Of a stretch of 64,000 bases of DNA, positions 30,006 through 38,607 are shown piece by piece. This DNA comes from Chromobacterium violaceum ATCC 12472. GTDB lineage: Bacteria; Pseudomonadota; Gammaproteobacteria; Burkholderiales; Chromobacteriaceae. The DNA lies in the NCBI RefSeq assembly GCF_000007705.1, contig NC_005085.1, positions 2,489,752 through 2,553,751 of the forward strand, in the 5' to 3' direction. The stretch's first letter is position 1. Each line of letters starts with the position of its first letter. The notes beneath the pieces were generated by a model. It did no database searches. It saw only the letters and a program-made list of their open reading frames with translations, and had not been told where the DNA came from. The translations under genes and the position numbers were made by a program.

Positions 30006-30953
30006 ATGAAGCTGGTGCTTGCCCCGATGGAGGGCCTGGTTGACGATGTGATGCGCGATGTGCTGACTCGCGTGGGCGGCATCGATCTTTGCGTGACCGA
30101 GTTCGTGCGCGTCACCTCCGTGCTGCTGCCCACCCGCACCTTCATGCGTTTGGCGCCGGAGCTCGACCATCAGGGCAAGACCCGGGCCGGCGTGCCGGTG
30201 CGGGTGCAGTTGCTGGGCTCCGATGTTTCCTGTCTGGCCGAGAATGGCGCCAAGGCGGCTAGCTTGGGCGCGCCGGGCGTGGACCTGAATTTCGGCTGTC
30301 CGGCGCCCACTGTCAACCGCCACCGCGGCGGCGCGGTTTTGCTGAACGAGCCGGAACTGCTGAACCAGATCGTCGCCGCGGTTCGCCGCGCGGTGCCGCC
30401 GGAAGTGCCGGTGACGGCCAAGATGCGCTTGGGCTTCGAGGATAAAAGCCGGGCGCTGGAGTGCGCGCAGGCGATAGCCAGCGCCGGCGCCGACGAATTG
30501 ACCGTCCACGGCCGCACCAAGGTGGAGGGCTACAAGCCGCCGGCGCATTGGGACTGGATCGCCCGGATCCGGGAAAGCGTGACGATTCCGGTCACGGCCA
30601 ACGGCGAGGTATGGACGCTGGCCGATTACCGCGCGATCCGGGAGGAGAGCGGCTGCGACACAGTGATGATAGGGCGCGGCCTGGTGGCCTGCCCGGATCT
30701 GGCGCTCAGGATTGCGGAAGGTGGGCCGGCCGAACCCATGTCCTGGGGCGAAATGATGCCTTGGGTGCTGGACTTCTTCCGTCTGTGCCGGCAAAAGTCA
30801 GGAGAAGAGCGTTATCCGGCAGCCAGGCTCAAGCAATGGCTGGGTCTGCTCAAGCGCACCTGGCCAGAGGCCGAGCGTTTGTTTGAAACGGTAAGGCGCG
30901 AGCAAGAGGCTGAAAAGATTGAGAATATTCTGATTGCAAGACGGGATAAGTAA
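30006..30953 (+). CDS. dusC: tRNA-dihydrouridine(16) synthase
   Basis: A 315-residue flavoprotein that reduces uridine in the D loop of tRNA. It begins [20 protein letters not shown], the DusC-type start, and contains [22 protein letters not shown] with the catalytic Cys, [29 protein letters not shown] and [13 protein letters not shown]. The length and the RTK.EGY sequence favour DusC over DusA or DusB. Confidence 0.94.
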   Translation: MKLVLAPMEGLVDDVMRDVLTRVGGIDLCVTEFVRVTSVLLPTRTFMRLAPELDHQGKTRAGVPVRVQLLGSDVSCLAENGAKAASLGAPGVDLNFGCPAPTVNRHRGGAVLLNEPELLNQIVAAVRRAVPPEVPVTAKMRLGFEDKSRALECAQAIASAGADELTVHGRTKVEGYKPPAHWDWIARIRESVTIPVTANGEVWTLADYRAIREESGCDTVMIGRGLVACPDLALRIAEGGPAEPMSWGEMMPWVLDFFRLCRQKSGEERYPAARLKQWLGLLKRTWPEAERLFETVRREQEAEKIENILIARRDK

Positions 30954-31081
30954 ATATACTCATACCGCAATGCGGAAACTGTTGCTAACATCAAAACGCG
31001 TGCTGCTTTGGTAAAGCAGCGCGCTGTAACATCTGCCGGCCTGCCTGGCTGCAGATCTTACACTTCCCCGATACCTTGCAC

Positions 31082-31109
31082 CCCTCCCTCACGGGAGGGA
31101 TTTTTTTTA
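31082..31109 (+). terminator. Intrinsic terminator after dusC
   Basis: CCCTCCC (31082-31088) and GGGAGGG (31093-31099) with a 4-nt loop are followed by A and nine T residues. It lies 129 nt after the dusC stop. A weaker hairpin GCTGCTTT/AAAGCAGC is found at about 31001-31020. Confidence 0.85.
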
Positions 31110-31156
31110 TCCGCCCGCATGAACTAATAATTAGAAAAAAGCATGGCGGAGCAAGC

Positions 31157-32689
31157 ATGGACACCCCTCCCGCTGTCGGCTGGCTGGAAAAGCTGATTCC
31201 CGCCGTCTGGTACGGCTCCCTGACGGTTTTTGTCGCGGTCACCGCGGCGTTTTCCATTCTCTTGTACCTGACTCGGGCCGACAGCCGGAAGCGCGTGCTG
31301 CGCACGCAGTTGATCGTGCTGATCGCTTTGCTGGTGGTCAATGTCAGTCCCCCGACCGAATCGGGCCAGTGGGTGCGGCAGGTTGCCGTGGTGGTGCTGG
31401 GGCTGGCCATGATCCGGCTGTGGGCGATGCTGCTGTTCCGCCTGTTGTTGCCCGTGATGCGCATCCATCCTCCGCGAATCCTGGAAGAGATCCTGGTGGT
31501 GCTGGGCTATATCGGCTGGGGGCTGGTGCTGTTGCGGCTGGCCGGTTTGGACCTGAGCCATATCGTCACCACGTCCGCCGTCATCACCGCCGTGCTGGCT
31601 TTCGCGATGCAGGACACGCTGGGCAATATCCTGGCGGGTTTATCGCTGCAAGTGGACAACTCGGTCGACATCGGCGATTGGATCAAGAGCGGCGACCTGG
31701 TGGGCAAGGTGGTGGAAATCAACTGGCGCGCCACCACGCTGGAGACGCGGAACTGGGAAACGGTGGTGATCCCCAACAGCATGCTGATGAAGAACCACTT
31801 CGCCATCCTCGGCAAACGCCATGGCTGCCCGCTGCAATGGCGGCGCTGGGTGTGGTTCAACATCAACTGGGACACGTTGCCGACACAGATCATAGGCGTG
31901 GTGGAGAAGTCGCTGCGCGAGGCCCAGTTGCCCGGGGTGGCGGCCACGCCGGCGCCCAATTGCATCCTGATGGGTTTCGAGAACGGTTTCACCCGCTACG
32001 CGGTGCGCTATTGGCTGACCGACCTTGCCGCCGACGACTACACCGATTCCATCGTCCGCACGCATATCGACGCGGCCTTGCGGCGGCACAACCTGCGGAT
32101 GGCCTCGCCTTATTACAATGTGCTGACCATCAAGGAAAACGAGAAATACATCGAAGCGCGAATGAAGCGCCACCTGGAGGAGCGGGTGCTGGCGCTGCGC
32201 AAGGTGGAGTTGCTGTCCGCCCTGAACGACGAGGAAATGGTGGTGCTGGCCGATCAGCTGAAGTTCACGCCCTTCGTCACAGGGGACATCATCATGCACC
32301 AGGGCTCGGTCGCGCATTGGCTGTACATCATGCTGTCCGGCGAAGTGGAGGTTTGGCTGACGCTGCCGGATGGCGGCCGCAAGCTGGTGGATGTGCTGAA
32401 GTCAGGCAGCTTTTTCGGCGAGATGGGCTTGATGACCGGAGAGTCGCGTTCCAATACCGTGATCGCTCGCTCCAATGTCGAGTGCCTGAGGCTGGACAAG
32501 GATGCGTTCCAAACCATCCTGGTGTCGCGCAAGGAGCTGGCGGAAACCATTTCCACCATCCTGGCGCAAAGGCTGGAGGAGCAGCGAAACCGGGTGCCGG
32601 ACGCGCTGCTGGACGCCGAGGGCGAGATGCCGAAGCGCGCGGAGCTGGTGGATCGCGTCCGCAGCTTTTTCGGCTTGAACAAGCACTGA
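31157..32689 (+). CDS. MscS-type channel with cyclic-nucleotide-binding domain
   Basis: A 510-residue membrane protein. The first 130 residues hold about four membrane helices. The MscS pore and beta domain follow (SHIVTTSAVITAVLAFAMQD, TLGNILAGLSLQVDNSVDIGDWI, and NWRATTLETRNWETVVIPNS). Residues of about 375-480 form a cyclic-nucleotide-binding domain with the phosphate-binding loop GSFFGEMGLMTGESRSNTV. Such MscS-CNB fusions are known as bacterial cyclic-nucleotide-gated channels; whether this one binds cAMP or c-di-GMP is unknown. The ATG at 31157 has GGAG ahead of it; an upstream in-frame start is less likely because it overlaps the terminator. Confidence 0.92.
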   Translation: MDTPPAVGWLEKLIPAVWYGSLTVFVAVTAAFSILLYLTRADSRKRVLRTQLIVLIALLVVNVSPPTESGQWVRQVAVVVLGLAMIRLWAMLLFRLLLPVMRIHPPRILEEILVVLGYIGWGLVLLRLAGLDLSHIVTTSAVITAVLAFAMQDTLGNILAGLSLQVDNSVDIGDWIKSGDLVGKVVEINWRATTLETRNWETVVIPNSMLMKNHFAILGKRHGCPLQWRRWVWFNINWDTLPTQIIGVVEKSLREAQLPGVAATPAPNCILMGFENGFTRYAVRYWLTDLAADDYTDSIVRTHIDAALRRHNLRMASPYYNVLTIKENEKYIEARMKRHLEERVLALRKVELLSALNDEEMVVLADQLKFTPFVTGDIIMHQGSVAHWLYIMLSGEVEVWLTLPDGGRKLVDVLKSGSFFGEMGLMTGESRSNTVIARSNVECLRLDKDAFQTILVSRKELAETISTILAQRLEEQRNRVPDALLDAEGEMPKRAELVDRVRSFFGLNKH

Positions 32690-32896
32690 GCCGCTCGGCG
32701 CAGCCCGTAGGGATGGCCGATCGCCCATTTCTGAAATGCGGCAGGCCCGCGCCTGCTTTTGCCTGCGGCCTTGTCCGGGCATGGCGCAATGTGGAGATCA
32801 TGATTTTGCGCGGGCACCCGGATTGGCGGCATATCGTGCTTGGCGAACCGGCGGACAAGCCAGCCGGCCGCGCGGTTTCAAGAAAAATGGCTGGAG

Positions 32897-33043
32897 TCAG
32901 ACAAACTGGACCGGCACGAAGAAGTCGCGGCCGGGGCGGCTGACCAGCACCTGGGGCTGGCCTTCTATCATCGCGCGGTAAGGGCGGGGCAGGCGCTTCC
33001 AGTCGTTGAATTTCATCTTGATGCTGTCGTTGAGCTTTCCCAT
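32897..33043 (-). CDS. Small basic protein, 48 aa, downstream of UmuD-like gene
   Basis: An unrecognised 48-residue protein (MGKLNDSIKMKFNDWKRLPR, then PYRAMIEGQPQVLVSRPGRD and a hydrophobic tail). The ATG at 33043 has AAGGAGAA 5-12 nt upstream, and the gene begins 16 nt after the UmuD-like stop, so the two almost certainly share a transcript. It is rich in Lys/Arg and has no Cys. Confidence 0.6.
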   Translation of the reverse strand: MGKLNDSIKMKFNDWKRLPRPYRAMIEGQPQVLVSRPGRDFFVPVQFV

Positions 33044-33059
33044 TGCGTTCTCCTTCACG

Positions 33060-33656
33060 CTAATCCACTTTGTGGATGACACTGGTCACCACGCCCCAAA
33101 TGTGAAACGACGAGTCTTCCGGCACGTCTATCGGCTGGTAGGCCGGGTTTTCCGGCAGCAGCCGCACGCCGGCGGGGCCGCGTTCCAGGCGCTTCACGGT
33201 CAGCTCGCCATTCAGCGCCGCCACCACCACCTTGCCGCTGCGCGGCTCCCGGCTGCGCTCCACCAGCAGCAGATCGCCGTCGTGTATGCCGGCGCCCTGC
33301 ATGGAATCGCCCTTGACCTTGACCATGAAGGTGTCGCCGGGGCGGCTGACCAGATGGGTGTTGAGGTCGATATCGGTTTCTTTCAGGTCGTCAGCCGGCA
33401 CAGGAGAGCCGGCCGGCACGCTGCCGGCGAACAGCGGCAGCGACAGTTCGCTCAGTTGGGCGCCCAATGTGCGGAAGTCGAAGGCCTGCGCGCTGTTGGC
33501 GGTGCGCCAGCTGCGGTAGTCGTCCAACCATTGCTGCAGGATGGGTTTGAGCGGCTCCGGAACGCGTACGGCGACGGTCTTGTCGCCTCCGAAGACGGAT
33601 TTGCGGCCGGCACCTGAGCGTTTGCCGCCATGCTGTTTGGGCTTGTCGGTATCCAT
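33060..33656 (-). CDS. UmuD/LexA-like S24 peptidase with basic N-terminal region
   Basis: A 198-residue self-cleaving S24 protein. The likely cleavage site is Ala82-Gly83 (VPAGSPVPADD), the catalytic Ser118 is in VKGDSMQGAG and Lys155 in GELTVKRL. The distances of 36 and 37 residues match UmuD/LexA. The segment DLKETDIDLNTHLVSRPGDTF is UmuD-like. Unlike UmuD, it has about 75 extra N-terminal residues, starting with a GGKRSGAGRK motif and VRVPEPLKPILQQWLDDY. No umuC lies next to it. It may be a repressor or an SOS mutagenesis accessory protein; no clear LexA box was found upstream. Confidence 0.85.
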   Translation of the reverse strand: MDTDKPKQHGGKRSGAGRKSVFGGDKTVAVRVPEPLKPILQQWLDDYRSWRTANSAQAFDFRTLGAQLSELSLPLFAGSVPAGSPVPADDLKETDIDLNTHLVSRPGDTFMVKVKGDSMQGAGIHDGDLLLVERSREPRSGKVVVAALNGELTVKRLERGPAGVRLLPENPAYQPIDVPEDSSFHIWGVVTSVIHKVD

Positions 33657-33941
33657 GTTTTGATTCTGTACAATTTCAAATGCGAATGCAAGGATTTGCC
33701 GTCCAGGTGAGGGACTCGCGGGGGAGGATCAAGGCCTGACAAGGTTTGGAGCTGTCTGATTCCAGCCACAAGGGCGGCGCGGGCCCTGTTCTCCAGCCGA
33801 TCCGGCGGCATGGCGGCCTCATGCGCGGACTTGGCTGGCCAAGGCGGCGGTTCGTCGCCGGCATGAGGCCGTGCGTTTGCATTGGCTGGAATGATTCAAT
33901 TAATATACGTTTCATATATTAATCGCTTATTGGAAGGCGCC

Positions 33942-34169
33942 ATGGGCATCGTCAAGATTTCCGAGCGGATGCATGACAATCTGCGCACCGCCAGCGAGGC
34001 GTTGAGCCGCTCCATCAATTCCCAGGCCGAGCACTGGCTGCGCATCGGCATGCTGGCCGAACTGAATCCGGATTTGCGCTACAGCGAGATTTGCCAGCTG
34101 CTGCTGAAAGCGGGCCAGGATGGCGGCGGCCTGGATTTGCGACGCCAGGCGATGGAGAGCGCGCGATGA
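33942..34169 (+). CDS. ParD-like antitoxin-type protein
   Basis: A 75-residue protein of the ParD-like family, small ribbon-helix-helix-type proteins named after type II antitoxins. The sequence (MGIVKISERMHDNLRTASEA, SRSINSQAEHWLRIGMLAEL, LNPDLRYSEICQLLL) has the family core. A GGAAGG site precedes the ATG. Its stop overlaps the start of map (ATGA), so the methionine aminopeptidase takes the place where a toxin would normally be. The AT-rich region 33890-33935 probably holds its promoter. Confidence 0.85.
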   Translation: MGIVKISERMHDNLRTASEALSRSINSQAEHWLRIGMLAELNPDLRYSEICQLLLKAGQDGGGLDLRRQAMESAR

Positions 34170-34957
34170 GCCGGGTGGTGATCAAGTCTCCGGCCGAGGT
34201 GGCCAAGGCGCGCGAGGCGGGCAAGCTGGTGGCGGAACTGCTGGCGATGATAGGCGAGCACGTGAAGCCCGGCGTCAGCACCGAAGAACTGGATGCGCGC
34301 TGCAATGAATACATCGTCAAGGTGCAGAAGGCCAAGCCGGCCAATGTCGGCTATTACGGCTATCCCAAGACCATCTGCTCCTCGGTCAACCAAGTGGTGT
34401 GCCACGGCATTCCATCGGCAAAGCAGATCCTGCGCGACGGCGACATCGTCAACATAGACGTGGCGGTGATCAAGAACGGCTGGCATGGCGACAGCAGCCG
34501 GATGTTCTATGTGGGCAGGCCAAGCGCGGAGGCGAAGCGGCTGGTGGAAACCTGCTACGACGCCACTTGCGCCGGCATCCGCGCGGTGCGCCCTGGCGCC
34601 ACGCTGGGCGACATCGGCCACGCGATCCAGGCCATCACCGAATCCGCGGGCTTCAGCGTGGTGCGCGAGTACTGCGGCCACGGCATCGGCAAGGTCTATC
34701 ACGAGGAGCCCGAGGTCTTGCATTACGGCCGTCCCGGCATAGGCATGAAGCTGAAACGCGGCATGGTGTTCACCATCGAGCCGATGATCAATGCCGGCAA
34801 GGCCGGCACCCGCCAGCTGGGCGATGGCTGGACGGTGGTGACGCAAGACGGGTCGTGGTCGGCGCAGTGGGAGCATATGGTGGCGGTGACCGATCATGGC
34901 TTCGAAGTGCTGACGCCGTGGCCGGACGGCCTGGGCGATTATCCGGCGATCGCTTGA
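34166..34957 (+). CDS. map: Methionine aminopeptidase, type I
   Basis: A 263-residue enzyme that removes the initiator Met. All five metal ligands are visible: Asp in NIDVAVIKNGWHGDSSRMF (two Asp), His in EYCGHGIGKVYHEEP, Glu in FTIEPMIN and Glu in WSAQWEHMVAVTD. It is coupled to the ParD-like gene by ATGA. The housekeeping map copy usually lies by rpsB, so this may be a second copy; that gene is not in the window. Confidence 0.94.
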   Translation: MSRVVIKSPAEVAKAREAGKLVAELLAMIGEHVKPGVSTEELDARCNEYIVKVQKAKPANVGYYGYPKTICSSVNQVVCHGIPSAKQILRDGDIVNIDVAVIKNGWHGDSSRMFYVGRPSAEAKRLVETCYDATCAGIRAVRPGATLGDIGHAIQAITESAGFSVVREYCGHGIGKVYHEEPEVLHYGRPGIGMKLKRGMVFTIEPMINAGKAGTRQLGDGWTVVTQDGSWSAQWEHMVAVTDHGFEVLTPWPDGLGDYPAIA

Positions 34958-34960
34958 GCG

Positions 34961-35650
34961 ATGGCGCGTTCCGAACGCTTGCTGGCGCTGCTGCAGCTGC
35001 TGCGCCGCTATCGCCGTCCGGTGACGGCGCAGACGCTGGCCGACGAGCTGGATGTCAGCGTGCGCACCGTTTACCGGGACATCGCCAGCCTGCAGCTGCA
35101 GGGGGCGGACATCGCCGGCGAGCCGGGCATGGGTTACCAGCTGCGGCCGGGTTTTCTGCTGCCGCCCTTGATGTTCGCCGAAGAGGAGATCGAGGCGCTG
35201 GTGCTGGGCATGCGCTGGGTTGAGAAGCGGGCCGACTCCCGGCTTGCCGGCGCCGCCGGCAACGCGCTGGCCAAGGTTGCCGCGGTGCTGCCGGACGATT
35301 TGCGGCGGCGGCTGGAGGATGAGACGCTGCTGGTGGGGCCGGCCGCGGTGCCGGGCATCGCGGTGGACATGGCCGCGCTGCGCGACGCCATCCGCCAGCA
35401 GCGCAAACTGGTCCTGTCCTACCGCGACGTCAACGGCGGCGACAGCCGGCGGGTGGTGTGGCCGTTCGCGTTGGGCTTTTTCGAGAAGGTGCAGGTGTTG
35501 GCGGCCTGGTGCGAATTGCGCCAGGATTTCCGCCATTTTCGCTGCGACAGGATTCTGCATTGCGAAAGCGCGGAGGATCGCTACCCTCGGCGCCGCCAGG
35601 CGCTGCTCCGGGAGTGGCGGCAGCGTCTGGGGATCGCCGGCCCGGCCTAG
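34961..35650 (+). CDS. YafY-type WYL-domain transcriptional regulator
   Basis: A 229-residue regulator. The N-terminal winged helix (RSERLLALLQLLRRYRRPVT, LADELDVSVRTVYRDIASL) is of the HTH_11/DeoR-like type. The centre and C-terminus form a WYL domain (QQRKLVLSYRDVNGG, VVWPFALGFFEKVQVLAAWC). It starts 3 nt after map. Its end overlaps by four bases the end of a convergent DJ-1 gene. The effector is unknown. Confidence 0.9.
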   Translation: MARSERLLALLQLLRRYRRPVTAQTLADELDVSVRTVYRDIASLQLQGADIAGEPGMGYQLRPGFLLPPLMFAEEEIEALVLGMRWVEKRADSRLAGAAGNALAKVAAVLPDDLRRRLEDETLLVGPAAVPGIAVDMAALRDAIRQQRKLVLSYRDVNGGDSRRVVWPFALGFFEKVQVLAAWCELRQDFRHFRCDRILHCESAEDRYPRRRQALLREWRQRLGIAGPA

Positions 35651-36222
35651 CCCTGTCCGCAGTGTTCCGCGGCGTGTTGAGCCAGGTAGGCGTCGAGGTC
35701 CGCGCCGCCGATGCCCAGCGCAGCCAGTATCTTCGCCATGAAGCTGACCGGAGCGGTGCCGGGCGCGGAGACCACGCCGTTATCGCCGACCGCGCAGGGC
35801 ACGTCCTGGTAGCGGGCGGCGCCCGCGTAGCCGGACACGGCGGCCAGATTGTCAGCCGAGTTGGAGGTGTGGCCGACGGCGTTCAGCACGCCCGCCTGGG
35901 CCAGCGCCCGCGTTCCGTCGCAGATGCCGGCAACCACCGTTCCTTGCGCATGCGCGGCGGCGACCAGGCCCGCGACGTCGGGCGCCTGCGGGGTCTTCCA
36001 GATGGTGCCGCCGCACACGATCAGCAGATCCAGCCGCTCAAGCCGGATGGCTTCTATCGCCAGATGCGGCGTGACCATCAGTCCGCCGGACGAGGTGACG
36101 GGCCTGCCGCCGGGCGCGGCGAAACGTACGTCGAAGCCGTAGTAGCCTCGGCAGCAGGAGTTGATCAGGGCGGTTTCCCAGTCGGAAAAGTTTTCGGTGA
36201 GAATGGTGATGGCGCGCTTCAT
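35647..36222 (-). CDS. DJ-1/PfpI-family protein
   Basis: A 191-residue class I glutamine-amidotransferase-like protein. The nucleophile elbow appears as DLLIVCGGTIWK and the conserved Cys in GTVVAGICDGTRAL. It begins MKRAITILTENFSDWETALI with AAGGAA ahead of the ATG; upstream in-frame codons are not protein-like. Members of the family are peptidases, glyoxalases or stress proteins; no specific role can be given. Confidence 0.88.
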   Translation of the reverse strand: MKRAITILTENFSDWETALINSCCRGYYGFDVRFAAPGGRPVTSSGGLMVTPHLAIEAIRLERLDLLIVCGGTIWKTPQAPDVAGLVAAAHAQGTVVAGICDGTRALAQAGVLNAVGHTSNSADNLAAVSGYAGAARYQDVPCAVGDNGVVSAPGTAPVSFMAKILAALGIGGADLDAYLAQHAAEHCGQG

Positions 36223-36550
36223 TGGATTCCTTTTGTACGATAGCCCGGATGCGTTCCGGACACCCGCAGGGTAAACCATGCTGCTGACAGTTCTTGTCAG
36301 CAGCGCAGCACGCAAACTTGCCGCGGACGGATGCGCGGGCGGACAGGCTATCGCGCGCCGCCGTCTCCGGGTTTCCCGCCGCCGAGGGGCGCCCATTGCT
36401 CCGCGGCCAGGTAGACCAGGTCCGCTGGTTGGGATCGCTGTCCGGATCGGCCAGGCTGGCCGCCAGCCGCCGTTTCAATTCGCCATAGGCATCCGCTGTC
36501 CCATCCCGTTCCGCGACGGTAATCTGGCGTCTATCACATCGCTTACCGCT

Positions 36551-36976
36551 TCAGTCATGCTGGAGCCGTTCCGAGAAATGATGGGCGACGATGTCCATAT
36601 TGCGGTTCAGATAGAAGCGATGGGCGCGGTGGCGCTGCACGCCGGAATCCAGATGGATCTCGCCGCAGCCTTCGTCGACTGCCCGTTGACGGAGCCAGTC
36701 CATCATCGCCGCGCCGTGGCCGCGCGAACGCGCCGTCTCATCGGTGGCCAAATCGTCCACGTACAGGCTTTTCCCGGCCACCAGCGTGCGCAGGATGCGG
36801 AAGCCGGCCACGCAGGCGACGGCATCGCCGTCCTGCAGATAGGCCAGTTGATAGCCCTCCGCCATCTGCGCGCGCGCGATAGCGACAAAGTCCTCCGCCT
36901 GCAGATGCGGCCGCAGCTGCCGCATCACGGCGAAGCAGCGTTCTATTTCCTGGTCTTTCGCGGCCAGTTGGATCAT
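36551..36976 (-). CDS. GNAT-family N-acetyltransferase (third of three)
   Basis: A 141-residue acetyltransferase with YVDDLATDETARSRGHGAAMMDWL (acetyl-CoA loop RSRGHG) and a C-terminal AHRFYLNRNMDIVAHHF. Its start immediately follows the stop of the GNAT gene before it, with AGGAGA upstream. The substrate is unknown. Confidence 0.88.
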   Translation of the reverse strand: MIQLAAKDQEIERCFAVMRQLRPHLQAEDFVAIARAQMAEGYQLAYLQDGDAVACVAGFRILRTLVAGKSLYVDDLATDETARSRGHGAAMMDWLRQRAVDEGCGEIHLDSGVQRHRAHRFYLNRNMDIVAHHFSERLQHD

Positions 36977-37513
36977 CTATTTCTCCTGTATATGGCTGTA
37001 CATCCAGAAGTCGCGCGATGGGCCGCGCACCTTGCGATAGCTGCGCAGCAGCCCCTCGCGCTCGAAGCCATTGCGCTCCAGCACCTGAATGGAGCGTTGG
37101 TTGGCCGGCAATACCGTGGCCTGGATGCGGACGAGGCCGATGTGGCTGTGTCCCCATCGCAGCAAACTGGCGCAGGCCGCAGTGGCCAGGCCCCGTCCCC
37201 ATGCGGCGGGGGAGAGATCATACGCCAATTCCGAGCTGGCATTGACGGGTGTGACGGTATGGAAGCCGGCGGTGCCGAGCAGGCGGTCGGTGTCGCGGTC
37301 TGCGATGGCGAAGCGCAGGGCGCTGCTATCGGTGAAACGCTCCGTTTGCCAGGCGTAGTGCTCCAGCTCGGCGGGGGATTGCACATTCCAGCTGGTGTGC
37401 TGGTAGACAGCCTCCTGCCTCAGATAATCGAACCAGGGTTCGATATCGTCCTGACGCAGCGGGCGGAGGATGGTTTGTGGGTAGTCGAGAACTGGCATTT
37501 CAGCAAATAACAT
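36977..37513 (-). CDS. GNAT-family N-acetyltransferase, RimJ/RimL type (second of three)
   Basis: A 178-residue acetyltransferase similar to ribosomal-protein or antibiotic acetyltransferases. It has TILRPLRQDDIEPWFDYL, AYDLSPAAWGRGLATAACAS and IGLVRIQATVLPANQRSIQVL. The ATG at 37513 is preferred to an upstream start at 37555 that would overlap the preceding gene. Confidence 0.87.
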   Translation of the reverse strand: MLFAEMPVLDYPQTILRPLRQDDIEPWFDYLRQEAVYQHTSWNVQSPAELEHYAWQTERFTDSSALRFAIADRDTDRLLGTAGFHTVTPVNASSELAYDLSPAAWGRGLATAACASLLRWGHSHIGLVRIQATVLPANQRSIQVLERNGFEREGLLRSYRKVRGPSRDFWMYSHIQEK

Positions 37514-37554
37514 GATGGTTTCTCCTGTTGATTGGTGCGGAGACGCCATTCGCA

Positions 37555-38046
37555 CTAGTGGTTTAAATCGACGGCGTAGAAGTATTCAGTCGAACCGTCC
37601 TTGTTGACGCCGGCCAGTGCGCCGATCTTGCGCCAGCCCAAGTCCGTGAAGATTTTCTGGCTGGCGAGGCACCAGTCTTCGGTGGAGGAGAGCAGCATTC
37701 GCCCTCTGGCCTGCCCCTGTATGGTTTCCACCAGTTGCTTGGCTATGCCTTGTCCGCGCATGGCGGGTGCGACGCAAAGATAGGTCAGCAGCGGCTGGCC
37801 CAGCAGTCCGGTGGGCTGATAGCTGGCATAGGCCACGACTTGATCATGTTGTTCCGCCACCAGGCAGCAGCCACTGGCGATTTCTTGTTGGCGGTTGCCG
37901 CCCATTTCGTCAAAGCCAGCGATGTGGGCCTGGTCGCTTTCCTCTGCGCGGCGGATAGCGATATCTGGCGCTGTTTCGGATGCCAATTGGGTTGGCGGTG
38001 AGTCGCATGGGCTGGACGGAAGGAAATCAACAGATAGGTTTGGCAT
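37555..38046 (-). CDS. GNAT-family N-acetyltransferase (first of three)
   Basis: A 163-residue acetyltransferase with IAIRRAEESDQAHIAG, LLTYLCVAPAMRGQGIAKQL (Q/RxxGxG/A) and SSTEDWCLASQKIFTDLGW. It heads a three-gene run of unrelated GNAT enzymes on the minus strand, divergent from a VOC-family gene. The first 30 residues look unstructured, so the true start may be internal. Confidence 0.86.
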   Translation of the reverse strand: MPNLSVDFLPSSPCDSPPTQLASETAPDIAIRRAEESDQAHIAGFDEMGGNRQQEIASGCCLVAEQHDQVVAYASYQPTGLLGQPLLTYLCVAPAMRGQGIAKQLVETIQGQARGRMLLSSTEDWCLASQKIFTDLGWRKIGALAGVNKDGSTEYFYAVDLNH

Positions 38047-38190
38047 GGTTGGTGAGGTGCGGAAAGTGTCTGAAGTGAAAGTATATTGTCATGTCGAAAT
38101 TGCGCGCACTACTGACAAAATTTGACAGTGCCATGGCTTAGCATGAACGCATGCCGGGACGTGACCGGTGTTCAGCCAAGGAGAATCGCC

Positions 38191-38559
38191 ATGCAACACC
38201 CCAATTTTGTGATCCTGTATGTGGACCAGCCGGCGCGCAGCGCCGGTTTCTATTCCCGGCTGTTCGATCTGCAGCCTATCGAGCAATCGCCGACCTTTGC
38301 GATGTTCAAGTTCGCGTCGGGCATGCGGCTGGGTTTGTGGTCGCGCCATACCGTCGAGCCGGGCTCGGATGTGCTGGGCGGTGGCGGAGAGCTGGTGGTC
38401 CTGATTGAGGACTTCGCGGCGCTGGATGCCTGCCTTGCCGATTGGCGCGCGCAGGGGCTGCGCATTCTGCAACCCATCACGGATATGGACTTTGGCCGCA
38501 CTTTCGTAGCGCTGGACCCGGATGGGCACCGCTTGCGGGCCTATGTGCGCACGGAATGA
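38191..38559 (+). CDS. VOC/glyoxalase-superfamily protein
   Basis: A 122-residue vicinal-oxygen-chelate fold protein (FVILYVDQPARSAGFYSRLF, a GMRLGLWSR strand, and GRTFVALDPDGHRLRAYV). AAGGAG precedes the ATG. VOC members include glyoxalases, dioxygenases and bleomycin/fosfomycin resistance proteins; the metal ligands are not complete enough to choose. Confidence 0.88.
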   Translation: MQHPNFVILYVDQPARSAGFYSRLFDLQPIEQSPTFAMFKFASGMRLGLWSRHTVEPGSDVLGGGGELVVLIEDFAALDACLADWRAQGLRILQPITDMDFGRTFVALDPDGHRLRAYVRTE

Positions 38560-38607
38560 AAACGAGCCGGTTTTGGCCGGCTCTGGAATGTTGGCTGCCG
38601 CGCGGGC

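Noticed and set aside
33942-34169. Classical ParDE toxin-antitoxin module
   Set aside because: No ParE/RelE-type toxin is present; the coupled gene is a clear methionine aminopeptidase.
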